From Sepiola atlantica (lineage: Eukaryota; Mollusca; Cephalopoda; Sepiida; Sepiolidae), in the NCBI GenBank assembly GCA_963556195.1, contig OY744517.1, positions 83,667,714 through 83,731,713 of the forward strand: a stretch of 64,000 bases of DNA. Direction: 5' to 3'. Every line of letters starts with the position of its first letter. Position 1 is the stretch's first letter. Position numbers and translations under genes: made by a program. Below the pieces are notes generated by a model, which worked only from the letters and a program-made list of their open reading frames with translations, was not told where the DNA came from and did no database searches. Below, one piece after another: positions 32,140 to 43,235 of this stretch.

Positions 32140-34500
32140 CTGTTTCAAGGACTCGGCAATGATAACTAAGTCAACAGCATAGAGTAATTCCCATGGCCAG
32201 ACCAGTCAAAACTCTTGACTGTGCCTTCAAGACTATGATGAAAAGTAGAGGGCAAAGGACAGATCCTAGTTAAGTCCAACCTTGACATTGAAGCTATCAC
32301 TGTAAGTGGCATCCACCCTCACTTTACTACTAGTGTTCATGTACATAGATTGTCCGAGATGAACAAACCACTCCTGTATGCCCACCTCACACATTGCTCA
32401 CAATAGCACCTCTCTGGGGACTCTGTCGAAAGCTTTCTTCAGGTCTGTAGTTGGTGAACGATGAAGATGGCATTAATTATGCCCCTGTCAGGTACAAAAC
32501 CAAAATGCATCTGATTTATGTCAATCTGATGTTATCTGCTACCTGTCCAATCACTTTCATTCCTGTTTCTTGGCGCTTCAGGCATTTATAATTAACCCGT
32601 GATCATGCGTCTCCTTTCCCCTTGCAGCAATTGACAATGTAACTCTCACTCTAGCACTCTGGCACACACTCTTCTCTTATGATAGCATTCGCTATGTCTG
32701 TTAGGATTAGAATTCCGACCCTACCAGATGCTTTCAGCATATCGGGGACTATACCAGAAAGGTACTATAGCCTTGCCATTCTTCATTTTGCTTAAAGTAT
32801 ATTCTATAATGCCTGGGCTGATCTGTGGTGCTTTGCGCTGGTTGCTCTAATGTTAGATTCCAGGGGAATGCAACATTAAACAACTTTTATAATGCTGTTG
32901 TCAAGCTCTATGCTTGGTCATATTATCTAGGTACAGCTGCCCATCATCATTCTTTATACATTTCACTATTATACCATCCTGGTTTTCCCTGTGCATCTGC
33001 TTTGCCACTTTGTAGATGAAGTTACTTTTTGGGTCAATGTCACTGAACTTGTCTCAGGTGGCATCATGCTTAGTGGATAACACAAGCTTTTTTATGAGGC
33101 TTCTTGTAATTGTGTACTCTTCTCTACTGCCTCCTTTCTTCCAAGCCTTGAAACAGCTCCTCTTCCACTATATCGCAGCGTTAACTCCATCATTCCACCA
33201 CTAAGTTACTTTTCTCCATAAGCACTTCTTCATATAACCACAAACACTAGCAGCACTGCTCAAGAGACCATCTTTCAGTTGTTGCCAGCATCCCTCCACA
33301 GTTGTAGTCTGGTAATTACTCATGCATTCAATGAAAGCATCTTTGAATTTATGCTGCACATCTTGGTCCTTGAGCTTCCTGGATGGAATAAGTAATGAGT
33401 AAAAGGACCTGATTTTAGGATGGAATTAGTAGTGAGTAAAAGGATGCGCTATTATCCTGAAATCACACACAAGAAGTCTGTGTTGAGTTGCACATTTCTC
33501 ACCAGGAATGACTTTGATGTTCTTTATACATTTTAGATCCCTCCTTCTCAGCAAGATATTGTCAACCTGCGTTTTCACTCCTCCAGAGTCGTATGAGATC
33601 ATGTGATTGTCACTCTTCCTGAACTAAGAGTTAGCAATCACCAAAGTATTGGCCATCGCATACTTCAGTATTCTCTTCCCTTCAGTGTTTTTGGTTTCAA
33701 ACCCAAATCCAATATGGATCTCTGCATAGTCATCCGAATCCTTGCCTATGTGACCATTCAAGCCATCACAAGGGAAAAGGAGATCACTTCCTGATATTTT
33801 TGAAGAGAACTCTCTCAGTTTTTCATAAAATGAGTCCTTTGCGGCACTGCTAAGGCCAACTTGGAGAGCACACACAGACATGAATGTGACTACAAAGTCA
33901 CCCACTATTAATTTGATCAGAAGGATTCTGTCAGTGATGTGCTGCACTTGATAACCTTGTCCAACCATTTCTCTGCCAGGTAGACATCAACTCCTGCTGT
34001 ACCTTGGTTGTTGCCAGACAAAAAACACTTGTACCTTGAGTTCTTTCACTGTATCACTTGATCTGAACCATTTCTCCATCTAGTCTCCTGAAGGCAGCAA
34101 AGATCAATCTGTGTGCGAGATTCGATCTTCACTACTTTTTCAGATCTTCCTGGCATCGTACCAACATTTCTAGATGCAAATCTAAACATATTCTGTGGGA
34201 TTTTGCTGGATGACGATCTGGTCATCCAACTTCTGACTTTACCATTCGTGACACCATTGGCACTTTTGTCAATCGTTCTGCAGCTTGTTCATTACTTGTT
34301 ATCTATCATTTTTATATGGAGCATGCTTTTACGGTTGGATGCTCTTCCTATCACCAATCACAGTTGTAAGTGGTGTGTTGTCCGATAATGAATTTAAAGC
34401 AACTTCTCAATCTCAATATTACTATGACTGTTCACTCTCTGCTGTCGTTAACCCAACTGCTGTGTTCCCAATACGCTCCTTCTTAATATGCAAATAATTC
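32140..34500 (-). mobile_element. RTE-like LINE, decayed
   Basis: Minus strand. An endonuclease (APE) domain occupies about 34,170-33,600: NVGTMPGRSEKVVKI, DLCCLQETRWR, GTAGV...LAEKW, DRILLIKLIVGDFVV, then CDGLNGHIGKDSDDY, GFGF.TKNTEGKRIL and ANTLVIANS. These match the order in RTE/BovB-type endonucleases (often annotated in hosts as craniofacial development protein 2-like). Further along, near 32,280-32,160, RVGL.QGS.LSPLLF-like text and a ruined YADDL region mark the RT. Stops and frameshifts are spread throughout, and GDWNGH is altered to CDGLNGH. Confidence 0.8.
33624..34100 (-). pseudogene. APE endonuclease domain of the RTE-like LINE
   Basis: The longest open stretch, 114 codons at 33,624-33,968, plus frameshifted text to 34,100. 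It carries the Q-E-T-R catalytic block in the upstream frame and the N-G-H block in the main frame. Function is lost through stops upstream. Confidence 0.8.
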
Positions 34501-35265
34501 GACTCCACTCTATGCGAGACAGTCCACACTCTTCAAAGCTGGTAACCCTTCATTTTTTATCTAATTTTTATCGTAAGCAAAATTTATTCTTTGTATCTTA
34601 AATCACATGGTGGGCCTAACCTTTGCAATTCCACAAACAAAACCTACATAGCAGCAAGTACTTTCATGAGGTTTAGCCCCCCAGCTGAGACGGTTTACCA
34701 GGGTATGCCACTTGGAGCAACACATGAAAGATTTAGGGTATGTGTGAGGACCAGGTATGATCACCTATCCAGATACTCTCTGGATACAGCTGGTGAGTCT
34801 TGAAAGGTACTACCACTACACACCCTATACCCTTAGACAGAAAAAATTATAATACAGATTCATCCGTCATTGTCGTCCACACCAGTAATTATGCAAGGCA
34901 TGAGCAATTTTTTTATGAAGACGTTGGTCAATTCTCCTTCAGCTTGACCCATGACATAATTCGTCCTTTCAATGAAGTCACTACATGAACATCAATTGTC
35001 CGTAACCCTGATTGAAAATATTCCAGTTGTGATAAAGAGAGAAATGCTTTAAAAGTAAAATTATATTATGATGTGTGAAAAACATTTTCTATTCAAGATT
35101 TTTTTATACTAACAAGTACATGCCAATCTGCAAAGGTTTTATACCCATGTACAGAGAAATAAACAGCTGAATAACCAAGTCGTTGCGCTCAGAAACGCAG
35201 ACAGAAAGATTATTTTACTAACCCCTCCTCCCAGAGTACTCTCTCTTTGCATCAATGATTTACTC
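34501..35265. other. unassigned sequence
   Basis: ORFs at 34,591-34,803 and 34,800-34,988 have no recognised domain. This may include further LINE debris. Confidence 0.35.
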
Positions 35266-35269
35266 AATT

Positions 35270-36165
35270 TATTGCACTGAGGACAGGAGAGATCAACTAC
35301 TGATACTTAAGAGTACCATCCCACCAATGATGTCAAGAATTATCCTTGCCGAGACAGTGTAGATCAAGCCATATTCAGAGTCATTGCACCCATCATGGAG
35401 CACCCTTTAGCAAACCTTTTCGATCTTTCACTTGAGAAAGGTATGTTGTCGAATGACTGAAGAATAGCGACTGTATGCCCAATATTAAAGAAGAGTCTCT
35501 GAATTATCTGCAAAGTCGTGAAAACCATTGTTAAGCATGAGATCATGAACCAGCTACTAGTCTCAAATGCTATTTCTGCATCACAGCAAGGAGTTGTACA
35601 TAGAAGATCCTATTTAACTAATCTGCTGTTCATGGAGGAGTGAGTCATGAAGATGATAGATGAGGGCAACAGAGCAGACGAATTGTTCTTGGACTTTTAA
35701 CTCTGTTAATCACCGACTACTCATTCGAAAGTTCTATTCATACAAATTCCTCCTTCGATGATTAAATGAATTTGGACATTCCTTCACCAACTTAGTATTC
35801 GCGTTCAGGTGAATGGTTTCTTTCCATGGTGGTGAGCGCCTGAAGGATCCTTTCTCGGTAAGGTTCTGTTTTTCCTGTATGTCAATGATATGAATTGACT
35901 GAAAAGGTACTATTCTAGTAGTACCTAGAAACAACTCTGATTTCAACAGAAGCTGGTCCTGGTCTTTAAACTGGAATTTACCCCTGAACTCTACAAAATG
36001 CAATCATCTACCTATCGGCTTTCTGCCTACTGCCATTCTTGACTATCGGTTCAATGGTTGGCAACCAGGATGGTGATAAGATTCTCCATACTTACCTACA
36101 AAAAAGAGTTAATGTGTTTGTCAGTTGGACAAGGAACAACACCTGAACTGATAGGACTGAAAAAC
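35270..36165 (+). mobile_element. CR1/Jockey-like LINE reverse transcriptase, decayed
   Basis: The plus strand, with stops and frameshifts, gives ANLFDLSLEKGMLSND, ATVCPILKK, HEIMNQLLVSNAISASQQG, HRRSYLTNLL, DELFLDF (first catalytic D region), VQVNGFFPWW, APEGSFLGKVLFFLYVNDMN (the GVPQGSVLGPLLF block) and a tail. The order is that of the RT fingers and palm. The YVDD catalytic box was not found, and the 3' end is replaced by an inverted LINE tail at 36,170. Confidence 0.8.
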
Positions 36166-36169
36166 GATG

Positions 36170-36310
36170 AGTGATTTAATTATATAAGAGAACAACTCAA
36201 AAGAAATTTGTTAACATTGAACTTGAAAACGACTATGTTGTAGTCAGCCGAGAAGCATTATGTTCTATAGATGAAAAATTCTTGGAAAGAAACTTTGTTC
36301 ATGGAAGTTC
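36170..36310 (-). pseudogene. LINE RT C-terminal tail, inverted
   Basis: The minus strand reads ADYNIVVFKFNVNKFLLSCS then stop, homologous to 31,890-32,100 (plus). It stands tail-to-tail with the RT fragment at 35,270-36,165. Confidence 0.65.
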
Positions 36311-36780
36311 TGTTTAGGCTTACGTACACAGAGGGAGAAAAGGAAATGTTTTACAGTGGTTGTAGCTAGACGAGTTTTTTCTGTGAATGTGTCTAACTGG
36401 ATGCATCTTTTATTAGTGTTATGGCCTTTTTAAAAATATTTTCAGCATAAACTATTGGTCATCTTCGATTTGGCATCATAATAAAGAAATAATTATCAAA
36501 TATAATATTGGATTATGGTCACCAAATCAAAAACTCATGGAAAGGACCAAACAAATGGAAACAAAAATGAAACAAATACAAATGAAATGAGCAGAAAATA
36601 AACAGTGTTGAACAAACAAACATATCTAAGTTTCTAAGTTGAAAATTAAATTTAAAAAGCAAAATACTTTATGCTAGTATAATTATTAAATTAATTTGGC
36701 CCATGGACAAACAGGTTATCTGCGACTTGTAGGTCTTAGATTACCTATGACTGGGTTATGGTTTTATTTTATGTTGTTCA
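36311..36780. other. unassigned AT-rich sequence
   Basis: Nothing recognised. Confidence 0.5.
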
Positions 36781-37280
36781 TTCCCAATGGTCACTAGTTC
36801 TGTTACAGTTACCTCCGCTAAGGAGGTTATGTTTTCAGTTGAGTTTGTTAGTTTATAACGATGTTTGTTTGTGTACAGCCAAACATCCAATTGCTTGACC
36901 AAACGTGGTCAGAATATCGGTCATGGTCTAACTTATAACTGATGTCAAAGGTCACACTTCGGTTGTGTTCATCGTAGAGACTCGCTATTTGACCCATGTT
37001 GTAGCCAATGAAGCCCCACGTCTTATATGACCTTAAAAAGTTTAGTCATGATCGAAACTTTTACGGAATTTCAACTTCCGATTTTTCAACGTTTAATGTA
37101 TGGATCTGATGCTCTTAGTAACAACCGTGCAAAATTTCAGCCTAATCAGATGAATAGGTTTTGAATTATCAATGTTTCCATGCCATAACTTTGGGAATAC
37201 TTCATACAATATGGAAAAATAAAGCTCAGATAAGATTTTTGCCTTTCCTTACATTGTCAGCCCAGTGTATGCAGTCTCAC
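36780..37280. repeat. dispersed repeat with CCTCCGCTAAGGAGGTTATG hairpin
   Basis: ACCTCCGCTAAGGAGGTTA forms a short hairpin, followed by conserved-looking text (TTGACCAAACGTGGTCAGAA also self-pairs). This style of repeat is widespread in animal genomes. No coding signal. Confidence 0.5.
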
Positions 37281-37480
37281 AACTTCCTTGTTCAATTTAT
37301 GTAAGAGGCCAGTTATGATATAAGTTATCTGCACAGTTTCCCCACTTCTTCAAAACAATGAGATAATTTGAAGAAAAGAGTATTTTTCATCGTTTTTTAA
37401 TCTCAATGTAATTTACTTAACAATGCAGCTTAACTACAGAACATGGATATATGATCAGGAAACACGTTTCTCATATTTGC

Positions 37481-38176
37481 CAACATAATGTGATTTAATG
37501 AAAATAGCACGCAAAACGTAATGTGATTTAATGAAAATAGCACGCAAAACGTAATGTGATTTAATGAAAATAGCACACAAAACGTAATGTGATTTAATGA
37601 AAATAGCACACAAAACGTAATGTGATTTACTGAAAATAGCACACAAAACGTAATGTGATTTAATGAAAATAGCACACAAAACGTAATGTGATTTAATGAA
37701 AATAGCACACAAAACGTAATGTGATTTACTGAAAATAGCACACAAAACGTAATGTGATTTAATGAAAATAGCACACAAAACGTAATGTGATTTAATGAAA
37801 ATAGCACACAAAACGTAATGTGATTTAATGAAAATAGCACGCAAAACGTAATGTGATTTAATGAAAATAGCACACAAAACGTAATGTGATTTAATGAAAA
37901 TAACATTCAAAACGTAATGTGATTTAATGAAAATAGCACACAAAACGTAATGTGATTTAATGAAAATAGCACGCAAAACGTAATGTGATTTAATGAAAAT
38001 AGCACACAAAACGTAATGTGATTTAATGAAAATAACATTCAAAACGTAATGTGATTTAATGAAAATAGCACACAAAACGTAATGTGATTTAATGAAAATA
38101 ACACACAAAACGTAATGTGATTTAATGAAAATAGCACGCAAAACGTAATGTGATTTACTGAAAATAGCACACAAAG
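37481..38176. repeat. 33-bp minisatellite, about 21 copies
   Basis: Unit AACGTAATGTGATTTAATG plus AAAATAGCACACAA, very homogeneous, with recurrent variants (GCACGC, AACATT, TTTACTG). Because 33 is divisible by three and the unit lacks stops in some frames, 158- and 246-codon ORFs run through it with an 11-residue period. These are artefacts. The variants fall in repeating orders, suggesting unequal exchange of multi-unit blocks. Confidence 0.97.
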
Positions 38177-38870
38177 TGATTATGTGTTTGCTCAAAACGG
38201 GCTATTTACAGAGATACAGAATTCACCCAAATGTTCAGAATTGGTTTTGTGCAGTTTCATTTTTATCTATAAGACTAACTAGGCTGATGTTTATGAGGGG
38301 ATCACCAAAAGCTGGGGCTCCTTGCAACTTTTCTTTCATTATGGATATAACAAACGCACCCAGCACATCACTGAAATTTACTTAGAAGATTTATTCACAC
38401 AAATTAGAATTGTTATAACAACAATCAAGTAACACAACTATTAGTGAACACTGCAATCTGAAGTCTTTGCCAGTCGGCTAGTTGCAGCAATGTCTTTGAT
38501 GGTTTGGGCGGATTAATTTGCAACATAATCCTTCCTACTTTCCTGCCTGGATGATGCGAACCTATCGCTGAGCAGCAGAGGATGTGGGTGACAACCATCA
38601 AGGAGGAATTAGCTGAGATCTCAGTTCCACAAGTAGTCGGCCTTCGACGGTGGAATTGCGATTGGCTAATCATTTCATGCAACCTTGCTAAGGAGCGCCG
38701 TGCATGGGCCGTCATAGTTTGGGGAATTGATGCAGGCCTGGAAACAAGGTGAATGCTGTTGCAACAACAGCACAACTATTAATACATACATATATTTATT
38801 CAAAGAAAGAAACTCTCTAAGTAGATTAACCCTTTCATGCATGATTCCTTACAGAGATTCTACGTACCTG
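38177..38870. other. unassigned; 116-codon minus ORF
   Basis: The minus ORF at 38,425-38,775 has mixed composition but no family I recognise and no flanking splice signals. It may be a fragment of the neighbouring retroelement. Confidence 0.35.
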
Positions 38871-38873
38871 ATT

Positions 38874-39032
38874 GTAATAAAAACTGTAAGCCGAACTTAA
38901 CTTAAGGATAAGTTTTATTTAACTATTCGTTGCTTACTGAGACAAATAGTATTCAATATTGACTCTTAATATATACACGAATGTAGAACATTCCATCATT
39001 AATCAAAGGGGTGAGACGGGCATCAATTAATG
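38874..39032. repeat. direct repeat, copy 1, overlapping gag-like ORF
   Basis: About 159 bp, from AATAAAAACTGTAAGCCGAA to GACGGGCATCAATTA, repeated at 39,396-39,554 at about 95% identity. Part of it codes for the C-terminal end of the gag-like ORF. Confidence 0.9.
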
Positions 39033-39378
39033 TCTTTAGAATCTGAAGGTATTGTTCAAGGCTTTCTTCTGGTTGTTGACGCCGGGTAGCAAGTAAATGT
39101 CTAGCAAAAATAGAATTTTTTTTCTTGACAAACATGGCTTCTAAAATGTCCACGGCAGTTTCGTAATTCTCACATTCAGATAAATTTCTATAAATAGCAG
39201 TAGAGACATGATGTAAAAGAAGGGTATATTTCTCAGTACCTGTTAAAGCCGCGTTTGAAGATAACTGTAGAGCTGTAAGGAATCCTTCGAACATTTTTCT
39301 CCAGTGCTGCCATTTGTTAGTAGATTCCGAGTCGGCCGTATCAAGGTCTAGACGATCGGGTTTGAAGTAACGTTCCAT
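38953..39378 (-). pseudogene. Gypsy-type gag fragment
   Basis: A 141-codon minus-strand ORF beginning MERYFKPDRLDLD. It contains WQHWRKMFEGFLTALQ, LLLHHVSTAIYRNLSECE, YETAVDILEAMFVKKKN, FARHLLATRRQQPEESL and YLQILKTLI. This is the helical capsid-type gag seen in metazoan Gypsy/Mag elements and gag-only relics. There is no zinc knuckle, protease or RT. Direct repeats lie at both ends: one overlaps the 3' coding end, the other starts just upstream of the ATG. It could be a duplicated or recombined solo fragment. Confidence 0.7.
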
Positions 39379-39395
39379 AACGAATGGTTAAATAA

Positions 39396-39554
39396 ATTGT
39401 AATAAAAACTGAAAGCCAAACATACCTTAAGGATAAGTTTTATTTAACTATTCGTTGCTTACTGAGACAAATAGTATTCAATATTCACTCTTAATATATA
39501 CACGAATGTAGAACATTCCATCATTAATCAAAGGGGTTAGACGGGCATCAATTA
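39396..39554. repeat. direct repeat, copy 2
   Basis: Near-identical to 38,874-39,032, placed directly upstream of the gag-like ATG on the minus strand. It includes sequence that is coding in copy 1. Confidence 0.9.
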
Positions 39555-39790
39555 CCTTTGATACTACACTGATCTAACTTATTCTTGAACCACGTGCCTT
39601 CAAGTTTAGCTGACTTTTAAAAAATCCTGTAAGGACTAACAATGGAGGCAAAACGTATTTCCCAATGTCTATCACTCTCACAAAAACAAATATTATCGAT
39701 CAAATCAAAATTTATGATAACTTTCCTATTTGTTGTTGTCGAACAACAGTATGCATAAAAGGGTCAACCAATCAGAAGAGAGCCCCTTTA
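39555..39790. other. unassigned sequence
   Basis: Nothing recognised between the gag relic and the Gypsy leader. Confidence 0.4.
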
Positions 39791-39989
39791 TAAAATGCTA
39801 AAGATTGTATCGGATTGACATCCTAATAACTAAGGGGAGACAAGTACGACCTTTCTTTCAATTGTTAACTCAGCCCTTTTTTCGTCTCTAAAAAAGAGAG
39901 CCTGCGGGGCCTTTGATCTCGGCAAATCACGTTGACAGAGGTTTCCGACCAATCACAGACCAGAGATCATGCGTGACCACGCGTGATTT

Positions 39990-40003
39990 GAGTGATATAA
40001 AAG
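39990..40003 (+). promoter_or_regulatory. TATA box of the Gypsy LTR
   Basis: GTGATATAAAAGAAG about 900 bp upstream of gag, in the likely U3-R boundary. A plausible RNA polymerase II start lies 25-30 bp downstream. Confidence 0.45.
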
Positions 40004-40320
40004 AAGATACGCCTTTCTTCTCCTCCTCTTTTTACCCGCTCTCAACGAGTAACACGGTCCTTGTTTCAACGAAGTTTTTCCTCTCCCTACGACCAGCGAT
40101 TAAAACAATACCATCAGCATGACTCAAAAAGCATGTGGGCGAGAAAACACTACTGCTACTGTCTTACAATTTACTACCAGCCGTCCCCCCTTTCCTCTTC
40201 ATCGGACACAGGACAAATAGTAAGCCTAACCCTTTCTTTTCCTTTCTCTGTTTTAAGCACGTTCGAACACCAAATTCCTACCCTTTCGTACTCGGCAAAA
40301 AAGGGGTACAGAGAGGGCTC

Positions 40321-40772
40321 ATTTTCCTTAAATTACGCGCACACCAAAACACGTGTGCTTTCCAAGAAGAAACTTTAAAAGACAATTTTATACAAACAGT
40401 AAAATGAACATTTTCCTGTGCACAAAACTCAGGCTTTTCATTGAGGAATTTATACAATTTAAATGAACCTCATTTTCCTTAAATTACGCGCACACCAAAA
40501 CACGTGTGCTTTCCAAGAAGAAACTTTAAAAGACAATTTTATACAAACAGTAAAATGAACATTTTCCTGTGCACAAAACTCAGGCTTTTCATTGAGGAAT
40601 TTATACAATTTAAATGAACCTCATTTTCCTTAAATTACGCGCACACCAAAACATGTGTGTTTTCCAAGAAGAAACTTTAAAAGACAATTATATACAAACA
40701 GTAAAATGAACATTTTCCTGTGCACAAAACTCAGGCTTTTCATTGAGGAATTTATACAATTTAATTGCACCA
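40321..40772. repeat. 151-bp tandem repeat, 3 copies, in the Gypsy LTR/leader
   Basis: The unit starts ATTTTCCTTAAATTACGCGC (40,321, 40,472, 40,623) and ends TTTATACAATTTAA(A/T)TG. Near-identical copies. Confidence 0.97.
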
Positions 40773-40905
40773 TGTTAAATAAATTGTTATGTTTATATGT
40801 ATTTTTGAGTGCTGGCTTTCTTACTTTTTGGGTTGGTTATTTGCGTATTTTTACTCTTTCTTTCATGCTTAATAAGAATAGAAAACGTTATAACCCCCAC
40901 AAATT

Positions 40906-40923
40906 TGGTGACCCTGCTGAACA
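40906..40923 (+). other. putative tRNA primer-binding site
   Basis: TGGTGACCCTGCTGAACA follows ...AACCCCCACAAAT. It starts with TGG, complementary to a tRNA CCA end, 36 bp before the gag ATG, as in many metazoan Gypsy elements. Confidence 0.55.
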
Positions 40924-40958
40924 TTTTATTCATTAGTATTCCAGTAACTCAAACAACA

Positions 40959-41816
40959 ATGGCTTCAAACGAACCGACAGAATGTACGTTGACTGTTAAC
41001 CTGCCTACATACAATCCTACAAATGTGCAAACATGGTTTTCCCAGCTAAATGCAATATTCACGGCGAAAAAAATAACTTCACAAAATTCAAAATACGTAT
41101 ATGTAGTAGAAAAGCTACCTGCAGACGTAGCCACAGAAGTCGTCGATCTTTTGGACCACATGCCAGTGGAAAAACCCTACGACATTTTGAAGGATGCCAT
41201 AATAAGGAGGACCGGAAAGTCAGACGAAAGACGACTCCATGATCTCTTTAACAATTTAAACTTAGGCGACATGAAGCCATCTCAACTTTTGAGGAAGATG
41301 CGGACATTGTTAGGGGCAAATTCAATGTCCGATACAGTATTAAAAAAGTTATGGACGGATAAACTCCATACTCATACAACGCAAATTCTGGCATCACTCC
41401 CGGACGACCTGAGTTTAGACAAGCTAGCAGATATAGCTGATAAAATTCACGAGAGCAGCAGCCCTAACCAAGAAAAAAATGTCTGCATTTTCAATGCCAC
41501 CATCTCAAACAGGCACACCCGACATCGTAGCAAGGCTGGAAAAAAACACATAACGGAATTAACACTCAAGGTACAGAGTCTCATCAACAACCAGGACCAT
41601 CAATTTTACCGGCCTCGGGGACGTTTCCGAGACAACTCATATTCTCCACATAGGAATAGCCGGAGACGTTCAAATTCTTTCTCCAGAGAGAGACACACAG
41701 GCAATACCTGCTGGTATCATTCAAGATTTGGAAAAAAAGCCCGAAAATGTATAAAACCATGCAACTTCGATGTGGAACAGACACAGGCGGGAAACGGACC
41801 TTCCAGCAGCAAGTAA
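40959..41816 (+). CDS. gag: Gypsy gag polyprotein
   Basis: 285 codons from ATG at 40,959 (MASNEPTECTLT). I prefer this to the upstream in-frame ATG at 40,809 because the latter lies before the primer-binding site. Residues about 10-150 form the capsid-type helical core (WFSQLNAIFTAKKIT, VVDLLDHMPVEKPYD, LHDLFNNLNLGDMKPSQLL, LWTDKLHTHTTQIL). Residues about 210-255 are Arg/Ser-rich. A zinc-knuckle-like CWYHSRFGKKARKC plus PC lies near residue 255. Predicted role is particle assembly and RNA binding. The ORF is intact, unlike pol. Confidence 0.8.
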   Translation: MASNEPTECTLTVNLPTYNPTNVQTWFSQLNAIFTAKKITSQNSKYVYVVEKLPADVATEVVDLLDHMPVEKPYDILKDAIIRRTGKSDERRLHDLFNNLNLGDMKPSQLLRKMRTLLGANSMSDTVLKKLWTDKLHTHTTQILASLPDDLSLDKLADIADKIHESSSPNQEKNVCIFNATISNRHTRHRSKAGKKHITELTLKVQSLINNQDHQFYRPRGRFRDNSYSPHRNSRRRSNSFSRERHTGNTCWYHSRFGKKARKCIKPCNFDVEQTQAGNGPSSSK

Positions 41817-41845
41817 AGACGACATGAACTGCTGGAATAAAACAA

Positions 41846-42040
41846 ATGAGTCGTCTATTTTACATCCGGGATAGCAATACCGGATATCTGTTTTTAGTCG
41901 ACACTGGTGCACAAATCAGTGTAATACCACCAGAACCCAACAGCAAGTCTATACCATCAGCATACACTCTACAAGCAGCAAACGGATCCAAAATCCAAAC
42001 TTTTAGAGAAAAATCACTGACACTGAATTTGGGATTGTGA
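41846..42040 (+). pseudogene. Gypsy aspartic protease fragment
   Basis: TGYLFLVDTGAQISVIPP carries the DTGA active-site box followed by the usual hydrophobic strand. The ORF ends after 64 codons, and the continuation is in another frame ([13 protein letters not shown] near 42,090). A frameshift therefore separates protease from RT. Confidence 0.75.
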
Positions 42041-42118
42041 CGACCATTCTCATGGATTTTTACACAAGCCCAAATAAAAACACCCATTCTTGGGGCAGAC
42101 TTTCTATCAAATTTTCGT

Positions 42119-42690
42119 TTGTCAGTGGATATGTCTACACACTGCATCATCGACAGCGAAACACAGTTGTCGATGAAAGGAATAACCTCAGTGTACACAT
42201 CAACGGGAATCAGCTCTGCTTTACCAACCAACAGTGGTTTACAAGAACTTTTCAAAAAATTCCCATCAATAACAACTCCTTTAAAGCACACCGATGAAAT
42301 TCGCCTTTCTGCTAAACACAATATAAAGACTACGGGACCACCAATCCATGCATCTCCACGCAGATTACGCCCGGATAAGTGCAAAATAGCAAAAAACGAA
42401 TTTCAACACATGTTAAAATTAGGCATCATCCGCCCTTCAAGTAGCCCATACTCCTCGCCACTACACATGGTACCAACACCAGATTCAGGGGATTGGCGGC
42501 CCTGTGGAGACTTTCGAAACCTAAATGCTAAAACAGTTCCTGACAGATATCCAATTCCCCATATTCACGATTTTGCCATAGGACTGCAAGGAACTAAACA
42601 TTTTTCAAAACTTGATTTAGTCAAGGCTTATTACCAAATTCCAGTAGCAAAGTCACGGAAACGCGGTGCGTTCTCTATAAGAGTACCTTT
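42119..42690 (+). pseudogene. Gypsy reverse transcriptase N-terminal fragment
   Basis: The ORF includes a linker with [20 protein letters not shown], then [48 protein letters not shown] and [14 protein letters not shown], i.e. RT blocks 1-3 with the first catalytic Asp. The homology stops after [13 protein letters not shown] at about 42,672. The F(A/V)DD catalytic box, RNase H and integrase are missing. Confidence 0.8.
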
Positions 42691-42960
42691 TTTCTTTTTA
42701 CTAATGAGTCACCACTTATTAAGGCTAAAAAGCATTCAAGGATAAGGGTCAAGGAGAGGGACAGATCAACAGCTGAATGATGATGAATGCTATGAGAAGA
42801 TTGAACATCTCAACATACTACACACTCAAAATTAGAGCCGACTCAAAAACCAGCAATTCTCCCCCCCCCCTTTAAAATGTGAGGACTAAAGAACAAAATA
42901 GATGGAAGAGTTATAAAGTTGTCATGAGATGCAATATCAATAGAAAGTTTGGTTTGATCT
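42691..42960. other. unassigned sequence after the Gypsy break
   Basis: No recognisable pol continuation. Confidence 0.5.
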
Positions 42961-42969
42961 GTCTGTTTT

Positions 42970-43235
42970 ACAGCATTTCACTGGCCCATTTGGCATAAAG
43001 GTTAGGGTGTTCCCTAATGGCCCCAGAAAACTGGGGGTTCAATCCTTGGCCAAGTCATACCAAAACTAAAAAAAAAATGGTACTTTATGCTCCTTTACTA
43101 AACACTCAGCATTATAAGATGGGGATCAAGGTTAAGTGGAGTAATCCTGAGAAAGTAGTGCTCCATCCTCTACATGTTTGTGGAGTAGCTAATGAAAAGG
43201 GAGTCTTCGGGTCAGCCTCGATTATGGTCCATCAC
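42970..43235 (+). repeat. tRNA-derived SINE, family S, copy 2
   Basis: A-box-like TTTGGCATAAAGGTTAGGG and B-box GGTTCAATCC 50 bases apart, then GTCATACCAAAACTAAAA, TACTTTATGCTCCTTTACTA, GGAGTAATCCTGAGAAAGTA and CCTCGATTATGGTCCATC. Shares the ordered body with 8,920-9,105. Confidence 0.65.

Larger units (their letters stand above)
39790..42690 (+). mobile_element. Gypsy-superfamily LTR retrotransposon, 3'-truncated
   Basis: The order is a promoter-like 5' region with a TATA box (GATATAAAAGAAG near 39,995), three 151-bp tandem repeats, a primer-binding-like TTTGGTGACCC (40,904-40,914), gag, an aspartic protease and the first part of RT, all on the plus strand. pol stops abruptly at about 42,672, and integrase, RNase H and the 3' LTR are missing. 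The 5' LTR start is not defined. Gag is still open, so loss was probably by truncation in place of slow decay. Confidence 0.8.

Noticed and set aside
37481..38176. CRISPR-like array
   Set aside because: Units are contiguous with no unique spacers, and the genome is eukaryotic.
37430..38195. Long ORFs of 158 and 246 codons on the minus strand
   Set aside because: They are the translation of a 33-bp minisatellite; period 33 is divisible by three and the 11-residue repeat has no protein signature.
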